From assembly GCA_947494095.1 (NCBI GenBank), contig CANLTI010000003.1, forward strand, positions 60,854-124,853: a stretch of DNA of 64,000 nt, read 5' to 3'. The notes under the pieces are model-generated. The model saw nothing but the letters and a program-made list of their open reading frames with translations. It made no database searches and was not told the DNA's origin. Shown piece after piece: positions 1 through 9,548 of this stretch. The first letter of the stretch is position 1. Every line of letters begins with the position of its first letter. The DNA is from an uncultured Pseudomonadales bacterium. Its GTDB lineage: Bacteria > Pseudomonadota > Gammaproteobacteria > Pseudomonadales > Cellvibrionaceae. Both the position numbers and the translations under genes were made by a program.

Positions 1-708
1 ACAATTATGATGCAAAATATTGCACAAGCCATTACCCGCAACAACCCTGAGTGCCACCTGATTGTTTTACTGATCGATGAACGCCCAGAGGAAGTGACCG
101 AAATGCAGCGTTCTGTGCGCGGTGAAGTGGTAGCCTCTACATTTGATGAACCACCCGCTCGCCACGTGCAAGTTGCCGAGATGGTTATCGAGCGCGCCAA
201 ACGTTTAGTCGAGCACAAAAAAGATGTCATCATCCTACTCGACTCAATCACACGTCTTGCGCGCGCCTACAATACGGTCATCCCGTCTTCGGGCAAAGTG
301 TTAACCGGTGGTATCGACGCCCACGCCCTTGAACGCCCTAAGCGCTTTTTTGGTGCAGCCCGAAACATAGAAGAAGGCGGCAGCCTGTCTATTGTTGCCA
401 CCACCCTCGTAGATACCGGATCCAAAATGGATGAAGTGATTTATGAGGAGTTCAAAGGTACAGGCAACATGGAGCTGCACTTAGACCGCAAAATGGCCGA
501 GAGACGCATTTATCCCGCGATCAATATTCGTCGCTCTGGCACACGACGCGAAGACCTCCTTATGACCGAGGGCGAACTATCGCGCATGTGGATTTTACGC
601 AAAATCCTCAATGACATGGAAGACATCTCGGCGACAGAATTCCTTACCGATAAAATCAAAAGCCACAACACCAATGATGAATTTTTCTTATCGATGAAAA
701 GTAAATAA
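1..708 (+). CDS. rho: Transcription termination factor Rho (3' part)
   Basis: Cytoplasmic hexameric RNA-dependent ATPase/translocase that ends transcription of untranslated RNA. The reading frame is open from the first base, so the N-terminal RNA-binding domain and the Walker A loop lie outside the window. The visible part holds [12 protein letters not shown], the Walker B strand [16 protein letters not shown], the Q-loop region SGKVLTGG, and the [10 protein letters not shown] arginine-finger region. It closely matches the C-terminal ATPase domain of E. coli Rho over its whole length. It is followed 25 bases later by a strong intrinsic terminator and then by ubiD, a common order in pseudomonad-type gammaproteobacteria. 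Confidence 0.98.
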   Translation, partial: TIMMQNIAQAITRNNPECHLIVLLIDERPEEVTEMQRSVRGEVVASTFDEPPARHVQVAEMVIERAKRLVEHKKDVIILLDSITRLARAYNTVIPSSGKVLTGGIDAHALERPKRFFGAARNIEEGGSLSIVATTLVDTGSKMDEVIYEEFKGTGNMELHLDRKMAERRIYPAINIRRSGTRREDLLMTEGELSRMWILRKILNDMEDISATEFLTDKIKSHNTNDEFFLSMKSK

Positions 709-733
709 AGCCTCGCACCGGTTTATTGACGAC

Positions 734-766
734 AAAAAGGGAGGCGCCTATTGGCCTCCCTTTTTT
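734..766 (+). terminator. Intrinsic terminator after rho
   Basis: A 7-bp perfect GC-rich stem (GGGAGGC at 739-745, GCCTCCC at 754-760) with an 8-base loop is preceded by five A and followed by six T. It lies 26 bases past the rho stop codon. Confidence 0.9.
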
Positions 767-811
767 ATTGCCTTATATTTATCATCACCCCCTTACTATG
801 ACAAAAATATT

Positions 812-2278
812 ATGACTTGCCATAATCTTCGTGAATTTATTGAATTACTTGAGCATAAAAAATTGCTCAAACGCATTACCCAGCCGGTTGACCCCAATTT
901 AGAAATGACAGAAATTTGCGACCGAACATTACGCGCCGGTGGCCCCGCCCTGCTGTTTGAGAACCCCAAAGGCTTCACGACACCCGTGTTAGCCAACTTA
1001 TTTGGCACCCCCGAGCGAGTTGCGCTTGGAATGGGCAAAGATAATGTGGCCGCACTCAAGGATGTAGGCGAACTACTGGCTTTCTTAAAAGAGCCCGAGC
1101 CCCCTAAAGGGCTCAAAGAGGCCTGGCAAAAACTACCACTTTTTAAGCAAGCGCTTAACATGGGGCCAAAAGTAATCAGTAAACCACCTTGCCAAGCGCA
1201 GGTTTTTGAAGACGATGACGTTGATCTTACACAGCTTCCCATCCAAACCTGCTGGCCAGGCGATGCTGCGCCTTTAATTACTTGGCCTCTTGTCATCACT
1301 CGCGGACCCGATAAAGACAGGCAGAACCTCGGCATCTACAGAATGCAGCTGATCGGGAAAAACAAACTCATCATGCGCTGGTTAAGCCATCGCGGTGGTG
1401 CACTTGACTTTAGAGAGTGGCAACAAAAACATCCCGGCGAAAACTTCCCCGTAAGTGTGGCATTAGGTGCCGACCCCGCCACCATTCTAGGCGCCGTTAC
1501 CCCAGTGCCCGACACACTCAGTGAATATGCCTTTGCCGGCCTACTGCGCGGCGCCAAAACACAAGTGGCCAAAAGCCTTAGTAATAACCTACACATCCCT
1601 GCGGGTGCAGAGTTTATTTTAGAGGGTCACATCGCCCCTGGCGAGCTCGCAGAAGAAGGGCCCTTTGGTGATCATACCGGCTACTATAACGAGGTAGAAA
1701 AATTCCCCGTTTTTACGGTTACCACTCTCACCCAGCGTAAAGATCCTATTTATCACAGCACCTACACCGGCCGGCCACCAGATGAACCAGCCATTTTAGG
1801 TGTTGCCCTGAATGATGTTTTTGTACCCATCCTCAAAAAGCAATTCCCCGAAATCGTTGACTTCTACTTACCACCTGAAGGCTGCTCCTATCGCATGGCC
1901 ATTGTCACGATTAAAAAGCAATACCCTGGCCACGCCAAGCGTATCATGCTGGGCGTATGGTCTTTTTTACGACAATTTATGTACACCAAATTTGTGGTAG
2001 TTACAGACGATGATATTAATGCACGCAACTGGCAGGATGTTATCTGGGCGATTACGACACGCATGGATCCCGCTAGGGATACCACCCTTATCGAAAACAC
2101 ACCCATCGACTATCTGGACTTTGCATCGCCCACAGCAGGCTTAGGCTCCAAAATGGGCATGGATGCCACGAACAAATGGCCCGGCGAAACAAACCGTGAA
2201 TGGGGCGAGCCGATCACCATGACGCAAGACGTTAAAACACGGATTGATGATATTTGGGAAGAGCTAAATATCTTGTAA
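812..2278 (+). CDS. ubiD: 4-hydroxy-3-polyprenylbenzoate decarboxylase UbiD
   Basis: Prenylated-FMN-dependent decarboxylase of ubiquinone synthesis, which removes the carboxyl group of 3-polyprenyl-4-hydroxybenzoate. It needs UbiX for its cofactor (family knowledge). The 488 residues are close to the usual length. The family's conserved active-site block [11 protein letters not shown] lies near residue 285, and the N-terminus [17 protein letters not shown] is typical. The ATG at 812 fits the family start; no strong ribosome site is visible. The C-terminus stops at EELNIL, a few residues earlier than in E. coli. Its TAA stop lies within the terminal repeat of a family A intergenic element, so the insertion may have trimmed the end. 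It probably has its own promoter, because the rho terminator precedes it. Confidence 0.96.
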   Translation: MTCHNLREFIELLEHKKLLKRITQPVDPNLEMTEICDRTLRAGGPALLFENPKGFTTPVLANLFGTPERVALGMGKDNVAALKDVGELLAFLKEPEPPKGLKEAWQKLPLFKQALNMGPKVISKPPCQAQVFEDDDVDLTQLPIQTCWPGDAAPLITWPLVITRGPDKDRQNLGIYRMQLIGKNKLIMRWLSHRGGALDFREWQQKHPGENFPVSVALGADPATILGAVTPVPDTLSEYAFAGLLRGAKTQVAKSLSNNLHIPAGAEFILEGHIAPGELAEEGPFGDHTGYYNEVEKFPVFTVTTLTQRKDPIYHSTYTGRPPDEPAILGVALNDVFVPILKKQFPEIVDFYLPPEGCSYRMAIVTIKKQYPGHAKRIMLGVWSFLRQFMYTKFVVVTDDDINARNWQDVIWAITTRMDPARDTTLIENTPIDYLDFASPTAGLGSKMGMDATNKWPGETNREWGEPITMTQDVKTRIDDIWEELNIL

Positions 2279-2426
2279 CTATTTTGGCCAAACTCACAAA
2301 CCCCTCTTAGCAGGGTGCTAATGAGTATTTCCTAGCCATATAAGCGCAGACTGTTAGAACAGAATGAGGCTGAGCGGCCCAGCTAATAATCCATTAGCGC
2401 CCAACTCAGGTACCTCTAAAGCTACC
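2275..2426. repeat. Family A intergenic element, copy 1
   Basis: The left end GTAACTATT overlaps the ubiD stop codon. The interior has the family landmarks: GGGTGCTAATGAG, a CCTAGCCATATAAGCGC block, GAGCGGCCCAG and CATTAGCGCCCAACTCAGG, then TACCTCTAAAGCTACC as a decayed right end. The same landmarks recur near 11.8, 13.8, 34.8, 48.6 and 52.9 kb. No matching target duplication is visible. No coding potential. Confidence 0.7.
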
Positions 2427-2442
2427 ACATCTTTTAGTTCAC

Positions 2443-2476
2443 AAAAAAGCCGATGGTGATAACAGCATCGGCTTTT
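2443..2476 (-). terminator. Intrinsic terminator after fur
   Basis: A perfect 11-bp stem (AAAAGCCGATG at 2445-2455, CATCGGCTTTT at 2466-2476) has a 10-base loop. On the minus strand it ends in a run of T. It lies 53 bases past the fur stop codon and may also stop transcription arriving from ubiD. Confidence 0.85.
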
Positions 2477-2528
2477 ATCGAATTCAGACTTTACATCAGC
2501 CTTTAAAATAGGGGCTATTGAGCCACGC

Positions 2529-2939
2529 TTACTGGCTTTTTGGCTTACCATAAAGCACTAAATTATGCCCGGTCAGCTCAAAGCCCAACTCCTCGGCAAC
2601 TTTCTTTTGAAGCATCTCAATTTCGTCATTATGAAACTCAACCACCTGGCCAGTATCAGTGCACACCATATGGTCATGATGCTCGCCACTATCGAGTTCA
2701 AAAACGGAGTGACCCCCATCAAAATTATGCCGCTCGACCAAGCCTGCTTGCTCAAACTGCGTTAACACGCGATATACAGTCGCCAGGCCTACCTCTTCCC
2801 CCGCCTCAAGCAGCGCTTTATAGACATCCTCGGCGCTCATATGGCGCTCTTGCGCTTGATCTAACATTTGTAATATCTTTACGCGAGGCAATGTCACCTT
2901 CAAACCGACTTTGCGCAACTCTTGATTTTCAGACGGCAT
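2529..2939 (-). CDS. fur: Ferric uptake regulator Fur
   Basis: Cytoplasmic homodimeric Fe(II)-sensing repressor of iron-uptake genes. The 136 residues match the family. A winged-helix part has the signature GLKVTLPRVKIL, and the metal-binding dimerisation part has GEHHDHMVCTDTGQVVEF with the HHDH cluster. It lacks the C-terminal CxxC pair found in E. coli Fur. The longest frame begins with GTG at 2945, but AAGAGG sits five bases ahead of the ATG at 2939, so I use that start. It is divergent from bamE (omlA), the classic arrangement in gammaproteobacteria, and has its own terminator. Confidence 0.97.
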   Translation of the reverse strand: MPSENQELRKVGLKVTLPRVKILQMLDQAQERHMSAEDVYKALLEAGEEVGLATVYRVLTQFEQAGLVERHNFDGGHSVFELDSGEHHDHMVCTDTGQVVEFHNDEIEMLQKKVAEELGFELTGHNLVLYGKPKSQ

Positions 2940-3096
2940 ATACACCTCTTAAATTCATTCACTTAAAACGCACTCAAAAACCTTAAAAGCTAAAAGGCAC
3001 AAGTGCTGCTGATTTACTGCGTGGATTCTAACGGTAGCACCCAGAAGTCTCCACCCTTTAAAAACATTTTTATTATACCCGCGGGAACTTGTAGGC

Positions 3097-3124
3097 TTGA
3101 ATGCCTCTCAATATCGGGTATCAT
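3097..3124 (+). promoter_or_regulatory. Candidate sigma70 promoter of bamE
   Basis: TTGAAT (3097-3102) and TATCAT (3119-3124) are separated by 16 bases and lie about 30 bases ahead of the bamE start. Read by eye only. Confidence 0.4.
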
Positions 3125-3153
3125 CCATCCACTTTTTATGATCGAGACATGAC

Positions 3154-3585
3154 ATGCTTCTGCGCATTTTATCTACTGCACTTTTCACCCTAACGCTTAG
3201 CGCCTGCTCTTCATTAGAGTTTCCATGGGTATATCGCATTAGCGTTCAGCAAGGCAATATTATTGACCAAGAAGAAATCGACAAACTAGAATTTGGTATG
3301 ACTAAGCGCCAAGTGCAATTTGTTCTTGGCTCACCGATATTAATTGACACCTTCAACCCAAATCGCTGGGATTACATTTACAGTCGCCGCAGTGGGAAAG
3401 GGAAAACCACCGAAAAGCGATTTAGCGTGTTTTTTGAAGACGACAAGTATATAAGACACGAAGGTAATGTGGAACCTACGCCTGTAAGTACCGCCAATGA
3501 AGATAGCGTCACACAAAAAGATGCGCAAAATGACACAGTCAGTAACGGCAAGGTCTCAGATGACCCCACCAAAAGCGTGTACTAG
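3154..3585 (+). CDS. bamE: Outer membrane assembly lipoprotein BamE
   Basis: Lipoprotein subunit of the BAM complex, which inserts beta-barrel proteins into the outer membrane (SmpA/OmlA family). A lipoprotein signal ends in LTLSAC, making Cys18 the lipidated residue. The conserved core follows: ISVQQGNIIDQEEIDKLEFGMTK, then QVQFVLGSP and NRWDYIYS. After the domain, from about residue 108, comes a poorly conserved polar tail rich in D, N, T and S. It is divergent from fur. An inverted repeat (ACTAGGCG/CGCCTAGT) spans the stop codon but lacks a T-run, so I do not call it a terminator. Confidence 0.93.
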   Translation: MLLRILSTALFTLTLSACSSLEFPWVYRISVQQGNIIDQEEIDKLEFGMTKRQVQFVLGSPILIDTFNPNRWDYIYSRRSGKGKTTEKRFSVFFEDDKYIRHEGNVEPTPVSTANEDSVTQKDAQNDTVSNGKVSDDPTKSVY

Positions 3586-3755
3586 GCGCTTAATACAAAA
3601 ACGCCTAGTCTTTGTGCTGGCAGTATTGAGCTGCCCACAAAGCACACTAACCTGCTAGTGGGCTAATCATGGCGCAAACACTTATCGCAAAACGATAGAT
3701 GCAGGCTAAAAACGCGATACGCAGACTTTAGCTTGCACCTCACCAAACCCTCGCT

Positions 3756-4280
3756 TTACAGCTCAGTATCCGTTTCATTCAGCGAAAAATCCATTGCTAA
3801 TTCGTCAGCTACAGTCGCTAGCAACGCCTCAACAGCAGTCAAAGATAGCCCTTCAGGAATTGCCAACTGGCCCCGGGCCGAAAATAGAGGGTCACCGCTG
3901 TAGGGCATACTAGAGCACTCTGTTTGCAAATTAACCACGTTAATACCCCGCTCAGATAATGCTTGAGACATCTCTAACACCAAGCCCTGCCGATCAGGTG
4001 CTGCAGCATTAAACATAGCATAGCGAACCTCAAGGACCTCCTCTTGCCCCACCTCATCCACCGCCACTCTAAGGCCCACCTTGCTCAGGCGTTCGAGCGC
4101 CGCCTCTAGCGAAGCTTTACGCGCCACCGGAATATCAACACAGACAACGCCGGCAAACTTACCCGCTAAGCGCGTTAATTGGCAATCAAGCCAATTCCCC
4201 TGCTCTTCGGCCACGGCACTAGCTAACGCCCTAACTACGCCAGGCCTATCATCACTCAATACACTTAAAATTAATTGCAT
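3756..4280 (-). CDS. ACT-domain regulator, GcvR-like
   Basis: This 174-residue protein has two ACT domains, about residues 3-75 (LILSVLSDDRPGVVRALASA) and 90-165 (DRQGLVLEMSQALSERGINVVNLQTE). The pattern is that of the glycine cleavage system repressor GcvR family, which in E. coli binds GcvA. No gcv genes are nearby, so the partner is unknown. The longest frame opens with TTG at 4286, but AGAGGA is seven bases ahead of the ATG at 4280, which I prefer. It is divergent from yheU. Confidence 0.75.
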   Translation of the reverse strand: MQLILSVLSDDRPGVVRALASAVAEEQGNWLDCQLTRLAGKFAGVVCVDIPVARKASLEAALERLSKVGLRVAVDEVGQEEVLEVRYAMFNAAAPDRQGLVLEMSQALSERGINVVNLQTECSSMPYSGDPLFSARGQLAIPEGLSLTAVEALLATVADELAMDFSLNETDTEL

Positions 4281-4341
4281 ATCCAAATCCTCTTTTTGGT
4301 ATTACTATTGCCATTTACTCACTGCGTTTTTAAGATTACTT

Positions 4342-4608
4342 ATGATTATCCCCGCCGAGAAAATACAAGCCGATACACTTAACAACATATTAGAGGAATT
4401 TATCAACCGAGAAGGAACTGATTACGGTGAAATTGAGTATAATTTAGCCGCTAAAGTTGAAAAACTGAGACCTCAGGTACTCAACGGCGATATTTTAATT
4501 GTTTTTGATGATCAGCTCCAATCGATTACGCTTATGACACCACGCCAATATCAAGAAGCACAACACAACCAAACCCATGGCGAAAGAACACCCCATTTTG
4601 AAAACTAA
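4342..4608 (+). CDS. yheU: YheU family protein (UPF0270)
   Basis: An 88-residue small cytoplasmic protein of unknown function. It matches the YheU family: MIIPAEKIQADTLNNILEEF, then the hallmark REGTDYGE, then VLNGDILIVFDDQLQSITLM. The frame is open further upstream, but the family start is the ATG at 4342. Its last 32 bases overlap the next gene in another frame, suggesting translational coupling. In E. coli yheU follows yheT, an alpha/beta hydrolase gene, so the adjacent hydrolase here is notable. Confidence 0.9.
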   Translation: MIIPAEKIQADTLNNILEEFINREGTDYGEIEYNLAAKVEKLRPQVLNGDILIVFDDQLQSITLMTPRQYQEAQHNQTHGERTPHFEN

Positions 4609-5344
4609 ACAACAAACCCCAGCCCCCCAATCACCACTGCGCATGCAACACACCACAATCAACGACACTCCGCTTATTCTATCGCAAGCCCAGCCATCAA
4701 AAGCACTACTCATGCTCGCTCATGGTGCTGGAGCACCTATGGACAGCGAGTTTATGACAAGCTATACCTCAGCACTTAGGGGTTACGGCATCAGTGTTTT
4801 GCGCTTTGAATTTGACTATATGGCGCAGCGCAGAACAGGCGGCAGCAAAAGACCACCCCCTAAAATATTGACACTCGTCGATCAATGGCAGTCCCTAATG
4901 CACCGATGGCAGACCAAGACAGGCAACGAAACACCCTTTTTTATAGGCGGGAAATCTATGGGTGGTCGCGTCGCAACCTTACTCAATACAAGCGACAAAA
5001 ATATGCCACAAAACAAGCCAGTATGGGAAGGCGTGGTATGTTTAGGCTATCCATTTCACCCTCAAAAGCAGCCGCTTAAACTGCGGACCGAACACCTTAG
5101 CCAATCAATACAGCCCACACTCATCATTCAAGGCACGCGAGACGCACTAGGCACTCAAGAAGAAGTGACCCGCTATGCACTGACACAAAGCATTCAGCTT
5201 CACTGGATTAACACCGGTAACCATGACCTAAAACCGCTCGCTCGCTCAAAGGTTACGCATCAAGACGCCATTGAGGAGGCCGCAAGAGTAACTCATGCAT
5301 TTATCGATAAGCGTTTACAGGCCGCTACAGTGGGCGATTATTAA
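4577..5344 (+). CDS. Alpha/beta-hydrolase, KANL3/Tex30-like
   Basis: A 255-residue predicted cytoplasmic hydrolase of the COG3571-type group. Visible elements are the strand and oxyanion region ALLMLAHGAGAPMDS near residue 45, the nucleophile elbow GGKSMGGR near residue 124 (Ser in GxSxG), a candidate acid residue in IQGTRDALG, and a candidate catalytic His in NTGNHDLKP. The substrate is unknown. The ATG at 4577 lies inside yheU; a second in-frame ATG at 4643 would remove the non-conserved first 22 residues and is a real alternative. Confidence 0.8.
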   Translation: MAKEHPILKTKQQTPAPQSPLRMQHTTINDTPLILSQAQPSKALLMLAHGAGAPMDSEFMTSYTSALRGYGISVLRFEFDYMAQRRTGGSKRPPPKILTLVDQWQSLMHRWQTKTGNETPFFIGGKSMGGRVATLLNTSDKNMPQNKPVWEGVVCLGYPFHPQKQPLKLRTEHLSQSIQPTLIIQGTRDALGTQEEVTRYALTQSIQLHWINTGNHDLKPLARSKVTHQDAIEEAARVTHAFIDKRLQAATVGDY

Positions 5345-5467
5345 GCATTAGTTACAGCTTGCATCATACAGCTTCACATCAAACGCCCAATAAACAATCG
5401 ATGCAAAGCGCTGTGAGCGCTGTGAGCGCTCTTTATTGAATTTTACAGTTCATCTTGCGGCTAAAAA

Positions 5468-5749
5468 CTAAACCGCCAACAATGTAATTTTTTCAGGCTC
5501 TTGTAAAACCGGTGCAAAGTAATTGATCAGCTCAGCCCGTTGCGTACTATGAAGCCAGCGCTCCCAGTCACGTGACGTACGCCATTTGCATAACAAAAAG
5601 CGATGGTTATGGTTATTCATATCCTCGTACGCCTCACCAGAAATAAACCCAGGCACAACATAAGTCTGCTGCAACATATCGCGCGCAACTTCATCGTACG
5701 TTGTCGCCATACCGTCAGCAATGCGGCGCTCGATTAATACGTAAATCAT
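5468..5749 (-). CDS. Antibiotic biosynthesis monooxygenase (ABM) domain protein
   Basis: This 93-residue single ferredoxin-like ABM fold protein starts with MIYVLIERRIADG, followed by PGFISGEAYEDMNNHNHRFLLCKW and then WERWLHS. Members are dimeric. Some are monooxygenases or haem-degrading enzymes, but many have no known substrate, and nothing here distinguishes them. It is a lone gene. The flanking stretches 5345-5467 and 5750-5963 show no gene. Confidence 0.75.
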   Translation of the reverse strand: MIYVLIERRIADGMATTYDEVARDMLQQTYVVPGFISGEAYEDMNNHNHRFLLCKWRTSRDWERWLHSTQRAELINYFAPVLQEPEKITLLAV

Positions 5750-5963
5750 AAATCCCCCATAAAACTATCAAAGCGACAGCCCAATGAATGCCGCCCCAAA
5801 GCGCGGAATAATACCCAATATCCTACCGATGTACTACCAATATACAAAACAAAGTTACCGCTATTGCATCATGGTAGCCTCTTAATAAACGATAACAGCC
5901 ATCATCACAAAGACGCGATGAAAAGCGCACAAAGCAAACAGCGCACAACTTTGACGATTGCCG

Positions 5964-7727
5964 CTAAAAGGTATTTTCGGCACTCAATATCACCTGATAA
6001 CTGCCAGCATTTTCTTTGTAACCAATGGGCTTAGCAATATCGATATGAATCACGTTGCCGACATGCGTTTTACTAGAAGCAATGCGTAAACCAAAACCAA
6101 CACCACCCAACAACTCGCCATCATAACCTTCGTTAGCAATTGCTAAATTGTGTGTATTTTGTAGCATAGCCGCATCCACATAAGCGGCCGCACCGACACG
6201 AATAATATTGAAAATATGTAAACGGCTGTGATAGCGATACTCGAGTGAGCCACTTAAGAGCCTGTCACCTAAAACATAGTTGGCGGGATAGCCTCGCACT
6301 GCGGTTAAGCCACCCACACGAGCGGACTGATGCAGCGCCGCCGCACGCGTTTGAAAATATTGTATCGAGCCAAAAAAACGCTGCTGATCACCCATTAAAT
6401 AACGGTAGTTCATATACGCTGTTGCACTGTAATAATCTTGTTCAGAAACAGGGGTTTCTTCGCTATAACGCACACCGTCAAATTGTAAAGCGACACCCAA
6501 ATATTGATTGGTAAATTGGAAGAGCTCATCGTAAGACGCACTCACTACATAGGCAGGCGGGGCCTTGTTGCGCGCAGGGCTATACCCTAGCGTAAAGCGC
6601 CAATAAGCGCCTAGCCGTAAATCTTCAACAAGCCCTATAGAGTTAATATTTTTAGCCACGATATAATCGGTAGACTTTTGCTCTAGCGACAACCAAGGAT
6701 ACGTCAAATCGGCGAGCTCATCGGGCGCTAGCGATAGCTCGCCAACATACCCACTATAATGCTGCTTAACCTGACTAATCCCCCCGTACAATCGTGTAAC
6801 ACTCTTGGATAGCAACGATTTTTGAATACCAATATAGGCACTTTTATTTTCGCTACGTATATCGTACGACACCAAAGTACTATCATTTTGATCGACGGTT
6901 AAACGCGCCTCTAATTGCTCTAGCGAGGCATCGAAAGCCGTGAGCGTGCTATCGGTATAAAAAGGTTTGCCAAATTGAGCATTGCGTACATAACCATCCG
7001 AGTTATCACTAAAACCAAAGCTCACGGCCAGTGGCTGCCCCCAAAGATAATTTTTTTTGAATTTATAAGCTAATGAATTACGCTGATCGTCTTTAGTAAA
7101 CACCGCAGAGACCTCACTGCCGGTGCCTAAAAAATTACCCTCGACTACCCCCACTTTTGACTTACTCTGCCCCCCCGCTTGACTACCTGTCAAAATCGGT
7201 TGCGTAGTCCATGCATCTTTTACAGCCACCACCAAACGAATACCGCCACGACAATACCCAACGGGCATAATATACGCATCAGCTAAGTATTTACGCTCTC
7301 GTAAATTACGCTCTGTTTCGGCAACCGCCGCAGGATCGAGCGCATCACCTTCACTAAAAAGTAACTGAGGCCGCAAGGCCGATTCACGCGTGCGCATATT
7401 TAAAGAGTTAACCAGCCTAAAGAGGGGGTTATCTTCTTTTGGGTCTGCCACATCAAAAACGTCAATGCGCGTAAACTCAATCGCAGTAATAGTCATACCC
7501 TGATAATCAGCAAAGCGATTATCAGCGTGCGCCTCACCAAATATACGCCGCCGGTATGCCTGCCGAGTCAAATCGAGCGACTGACAAGCCCTATCATCGC
7601 TGTGATCTTTATTCAATAATGGGTTGCGCTTTGGCTGTAAATCATCAATAGATACCAACATCGCGCTATCAGCTTTAACCGATACCGCCACACCCATACA
7701 ACCAATCAACATGCCCGTAGTGGCCAT
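5964..7727 (-). CDS. BamA/TamA-like outer membrane barrel protein
   Basis: This 587-residue exported protein has a signal peptide of type MATTGMLIGCMGVAVSVKA. A POTRA-like segment follows (about residues 60-165: MTITAIEFTRIDVFD, then FSEGDALDPAAVAETERNLRERKYLADAYI). The C-terminal half is a D15/surface-antigen barrel rich in alternating strands, with VGGLTAVRGYPANYVLGDRL near residue 500 and a terminal Phe, as barrel proteins require. It is shorter than BamA, with one recognisable POTRA. The frame is open to 7922, but that would overlap the divergent cytochrome gene, so I take the ATG at 7727; upstream GTG codons near 7770 remain possible. Its cargo is unknown. Confidence 0.75.
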   Translation of the reverse strand: MATTGMLIGCMGVAVSVKADSAMLVSIDDLQPKRNPLLNKDHSDDRACQSLDLTRQAYRRRIFGEAHADNRFADYQGMTITAIEFTRIDVFDVADPKEDNPLFRLVNSLNMRTRESALRPQLLFSEGDALDPAAVAETERNLRERKYLADAYIMPVGYCRGGIRLVVAVKDAWTTQPILTGSQAGGQSKSKVGVVEGNFLGTGSEVSAVFTKDDQRNSLAYKFKKNYLWGQPLAVSFGFSDNSDGYVRNAQFGKPFYTDSTLTAFDASLEQLEARLTVDQNDSTLVSYDIRSENKSAYIGIQKSLLSKSVTRLYGGISQVKQHYSGYVGELSLAPDELADLTYPWLSLEQKSTDYIVAKNINSIGLVEDLRLGAYWRFTLGYSPARNKAPPAYVVSASYDELFQFTNQYLGVALQFDGVRYSEETPVSEQDYYSATAYMNYRYLMGDQQRFFGSIQYFQTRAAALHQSARVGGLTAVRGYPANYVLGDRLLSGSLEYRYHSRLHIFNIIRVGAAAYVDAAMLQNTHNLAIANEGYDGELLGGVGFGLRIASSKTHVGNVIHIDIAKPIGYKENAGSYQVILSAENTF

Positions 7728-7818
7728 ATAGCGTAAGAATCTCAACTTTGCTTGCAGCAGACTAAACACCTTATACACTTTGTATACACTCAATAAAAAT
7801 AATCCATTAGGAGGGGCG

Positions 7819-9486
7819 ATGTTACGCACTTTATTTCGCATACTACGTACTTTGAAAAAAGGTGCTATCACATTATTTATCGCTCTGAGTCTTGCTGTTT
7901 TATGGGCCGCTACACTCAACAAGCCTCCGCAACATATATTCCCACATTATGGGCTACCCAGCACTATACGCACTCTACCGCAAAATTGGACACCCGATAT
8001 ACGCCAACAAGTAGCGCACACCAGCTTTGGCTCACATATTTTGCCATTACAATGGCTATTACACTTAGAGCATCCAACGCTTTCAAACCTTCTCAATGAT
8101 CCGGAATACCTCTCGAGCCTGGGCTTTATCCCTCAACAGCATAGCATTAACAACACCTATGCCCTTCCAATTGGCTTTAGCGTTACCGACTACAAAGGCG
8201 ATCAATGGGTAGGTTTAACATGTGCAGCTTGCCATACGGCGCTGGTCAGCCACAATGGGCAAAAGATACTTATTGATGGGGGCAGCGCGCAACTCAATTT
8301 TGCACAATTCGAACAAGACCTTCTCAGTACTATTACACACACTCTCGAACAGCCTGCACGCCTAACACGCTTTGCCGACGCCCTTCATACCGATGAAAAC
8401 GCATTAAAAGTCGCCCTCAAACAATATCAGCAGTCATTAGAGAGGCGCCTTACGTACAATGCAACCAATACCCCTTATGGTCATGGGCGCTTAGATGCGC
8501 AGGGCATTATCTTCAACGCCATCGCCGCTGAAGCACTCAATATACCAGCCAATGCACGCAGCCCTGACGGGCCCATGAGCATTCCCACCTTGTGGGACGC
8601 CGCTCATCACGACCTTGTTCAATGGAATGGCTCAGCTCCCAACCAAGAACCTGGCCCTCTCGCCCAAAACATAACGACCGCGCTTGCGATGTACGGCAGT
8701 ATCGATATAGACCCTACCAATATCATTGGCTATAGCAACAGCGTCAACGTTAAAAACCTCGGCTACCTGCAGCAACAGTATTACAAACTCACCCGCCCAA
8801 AGTGGCCGAGCGAGCTTTTGGGTGCAGTCGATGCACGCAAAGCTTTTTTGGGTAAAACGCTCTACCGTGTACACTGCCAAGACTGCCACACAATCATTGA
8901 CCCACTTGCGCCCAAACGAAAAATAAAAAGCCTCCTCGTTGATATAGAGCGCATTGGCACAGACCCCGTAATGGCAACGAATTTTGTTGAGCGGCAGGTG
9001 CATAGCGGGCAATTACAAGGTCAAAAGATGGGTATTGTGGCTGGCCCGCTTATCGCAGCTCAAGTATCGCCCATAGAGCTAGTCATGAATGCAACAGCTG
9101 GCGTTATCGTGAATAAACCGCTGAGTACTATCACGGCAGTGGCCACCGAGTATGCTAGCAATTTTAGCGCACCGCTTGCGTGGACACGCAAAGCCTATCG
9201 CGCTCGCCCACTAAACGGCATTTGGAGCAGTGCACCCTATTTGCATAACGGCTCAGTGCCTACACTATGGGACTTACTTCAACCCCCCGAGCTTAGAACT
9301 CAAGCATTTTATGTCGGCAATCAGGCGCTAGACTTAATTAAAGTAGGCTTCCAACACAGTCAGAACCTAAACACTAGCTACTTTGATACAACACTATACG
9401 GCAATAGCAATAGCGGGCACCTTTTTGGCACCGACCTAACAGACAACGAGAAATGGGCGCTTATCGAATACCTAAAAACACTCTGA
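7819..9486 (+). CDS. RoxA-like dihaem cytochrome c
   Basis: A 555-residue exported or membrane-anchored protein with an N-terminal hydrophobic segment (residues 14-32). It has two haem c sites, CAACH at 135-139 and CQDCH at 353-357. The C-terminal block has LNGIWSSAPYLHNGSVPTLWDLL, then GHLFGTDLT and EKWALIEYLKTL. This is the layout of the MauG/RoxA-type dihaem cytochrome peroxidase superfamily, which includes rubber oxygenases. The true substrate is not deducible. AGGAGG four bases ahead of the ATG at 7819 decides the start over an upstream ATG at 7780. It is divergent from the barrel protein, with about 90 bp between. Confidence 0.72.
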   Translation: MLRTLFRILRTLKKGAITLFIALSLAVLWAATLNKPPQHIFPHYGLPSTIRTLPQNWTPDIRQQVAHTSFGSHILPLQWLLHLEHPTLSNLLNDPEYLSSLGFIPQQHSINNTYALPIGFSVTDYKGDQWVGLTCAACHTALVSHNGQKILIDGGSAQLNFAQFEQDLLSTITHTLEQPARLTRFADALHTDENALKVALKQYQQSLERRLTYNATNTPYGHGRLDAQGIIFNAIAAEALNIPANARSPDGPMSIPTLWDAAHHDLVQWNGSAPNQEPGPLAQNITTALAMYGSIDIDPTNIIGYSNSVNVKNLGYLQQQYYKLTRPKWPSELLGAVDARKAFLGKTLYRVHCQDCHTIIDPLAPKRKIKSLLVDIERIGTDPVMATNFVERQVHSGQLQGQKMGIVAGPLIAAQVSPIELVMNATAGVIVNKPLSTITAVATEYASNFSAPLAWTRKAYRARPLNGIWSSAPYLHNGSVPTLWDLLQPPELRTQAFYVGNQALDLIKVGFQHSQNLNTSYFDTTLYGNSNSGHLFGTDLTDNEKWALIEYLKTL

Positions 9487-9548
9487 TCGATCACATCGCC
9501 GAGCCGTTATTACACCAAGAGCCGAAGCTGGCGGTATAAATATATTTG

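Noticed and set aside
796..1335. 179-codon minus-strand frame inside ubiD
   Set aside because: It lies wholly within the clearly coding ubiD, has low-complexity Ser/Gly composition and no family features.
3583..3610. ACTAGGCG/CGCCTAGT hairpin at the bamE stop as a terminator
   Set aside because: No T-run follows and the stem overlaps the stop codon, so it was not called.
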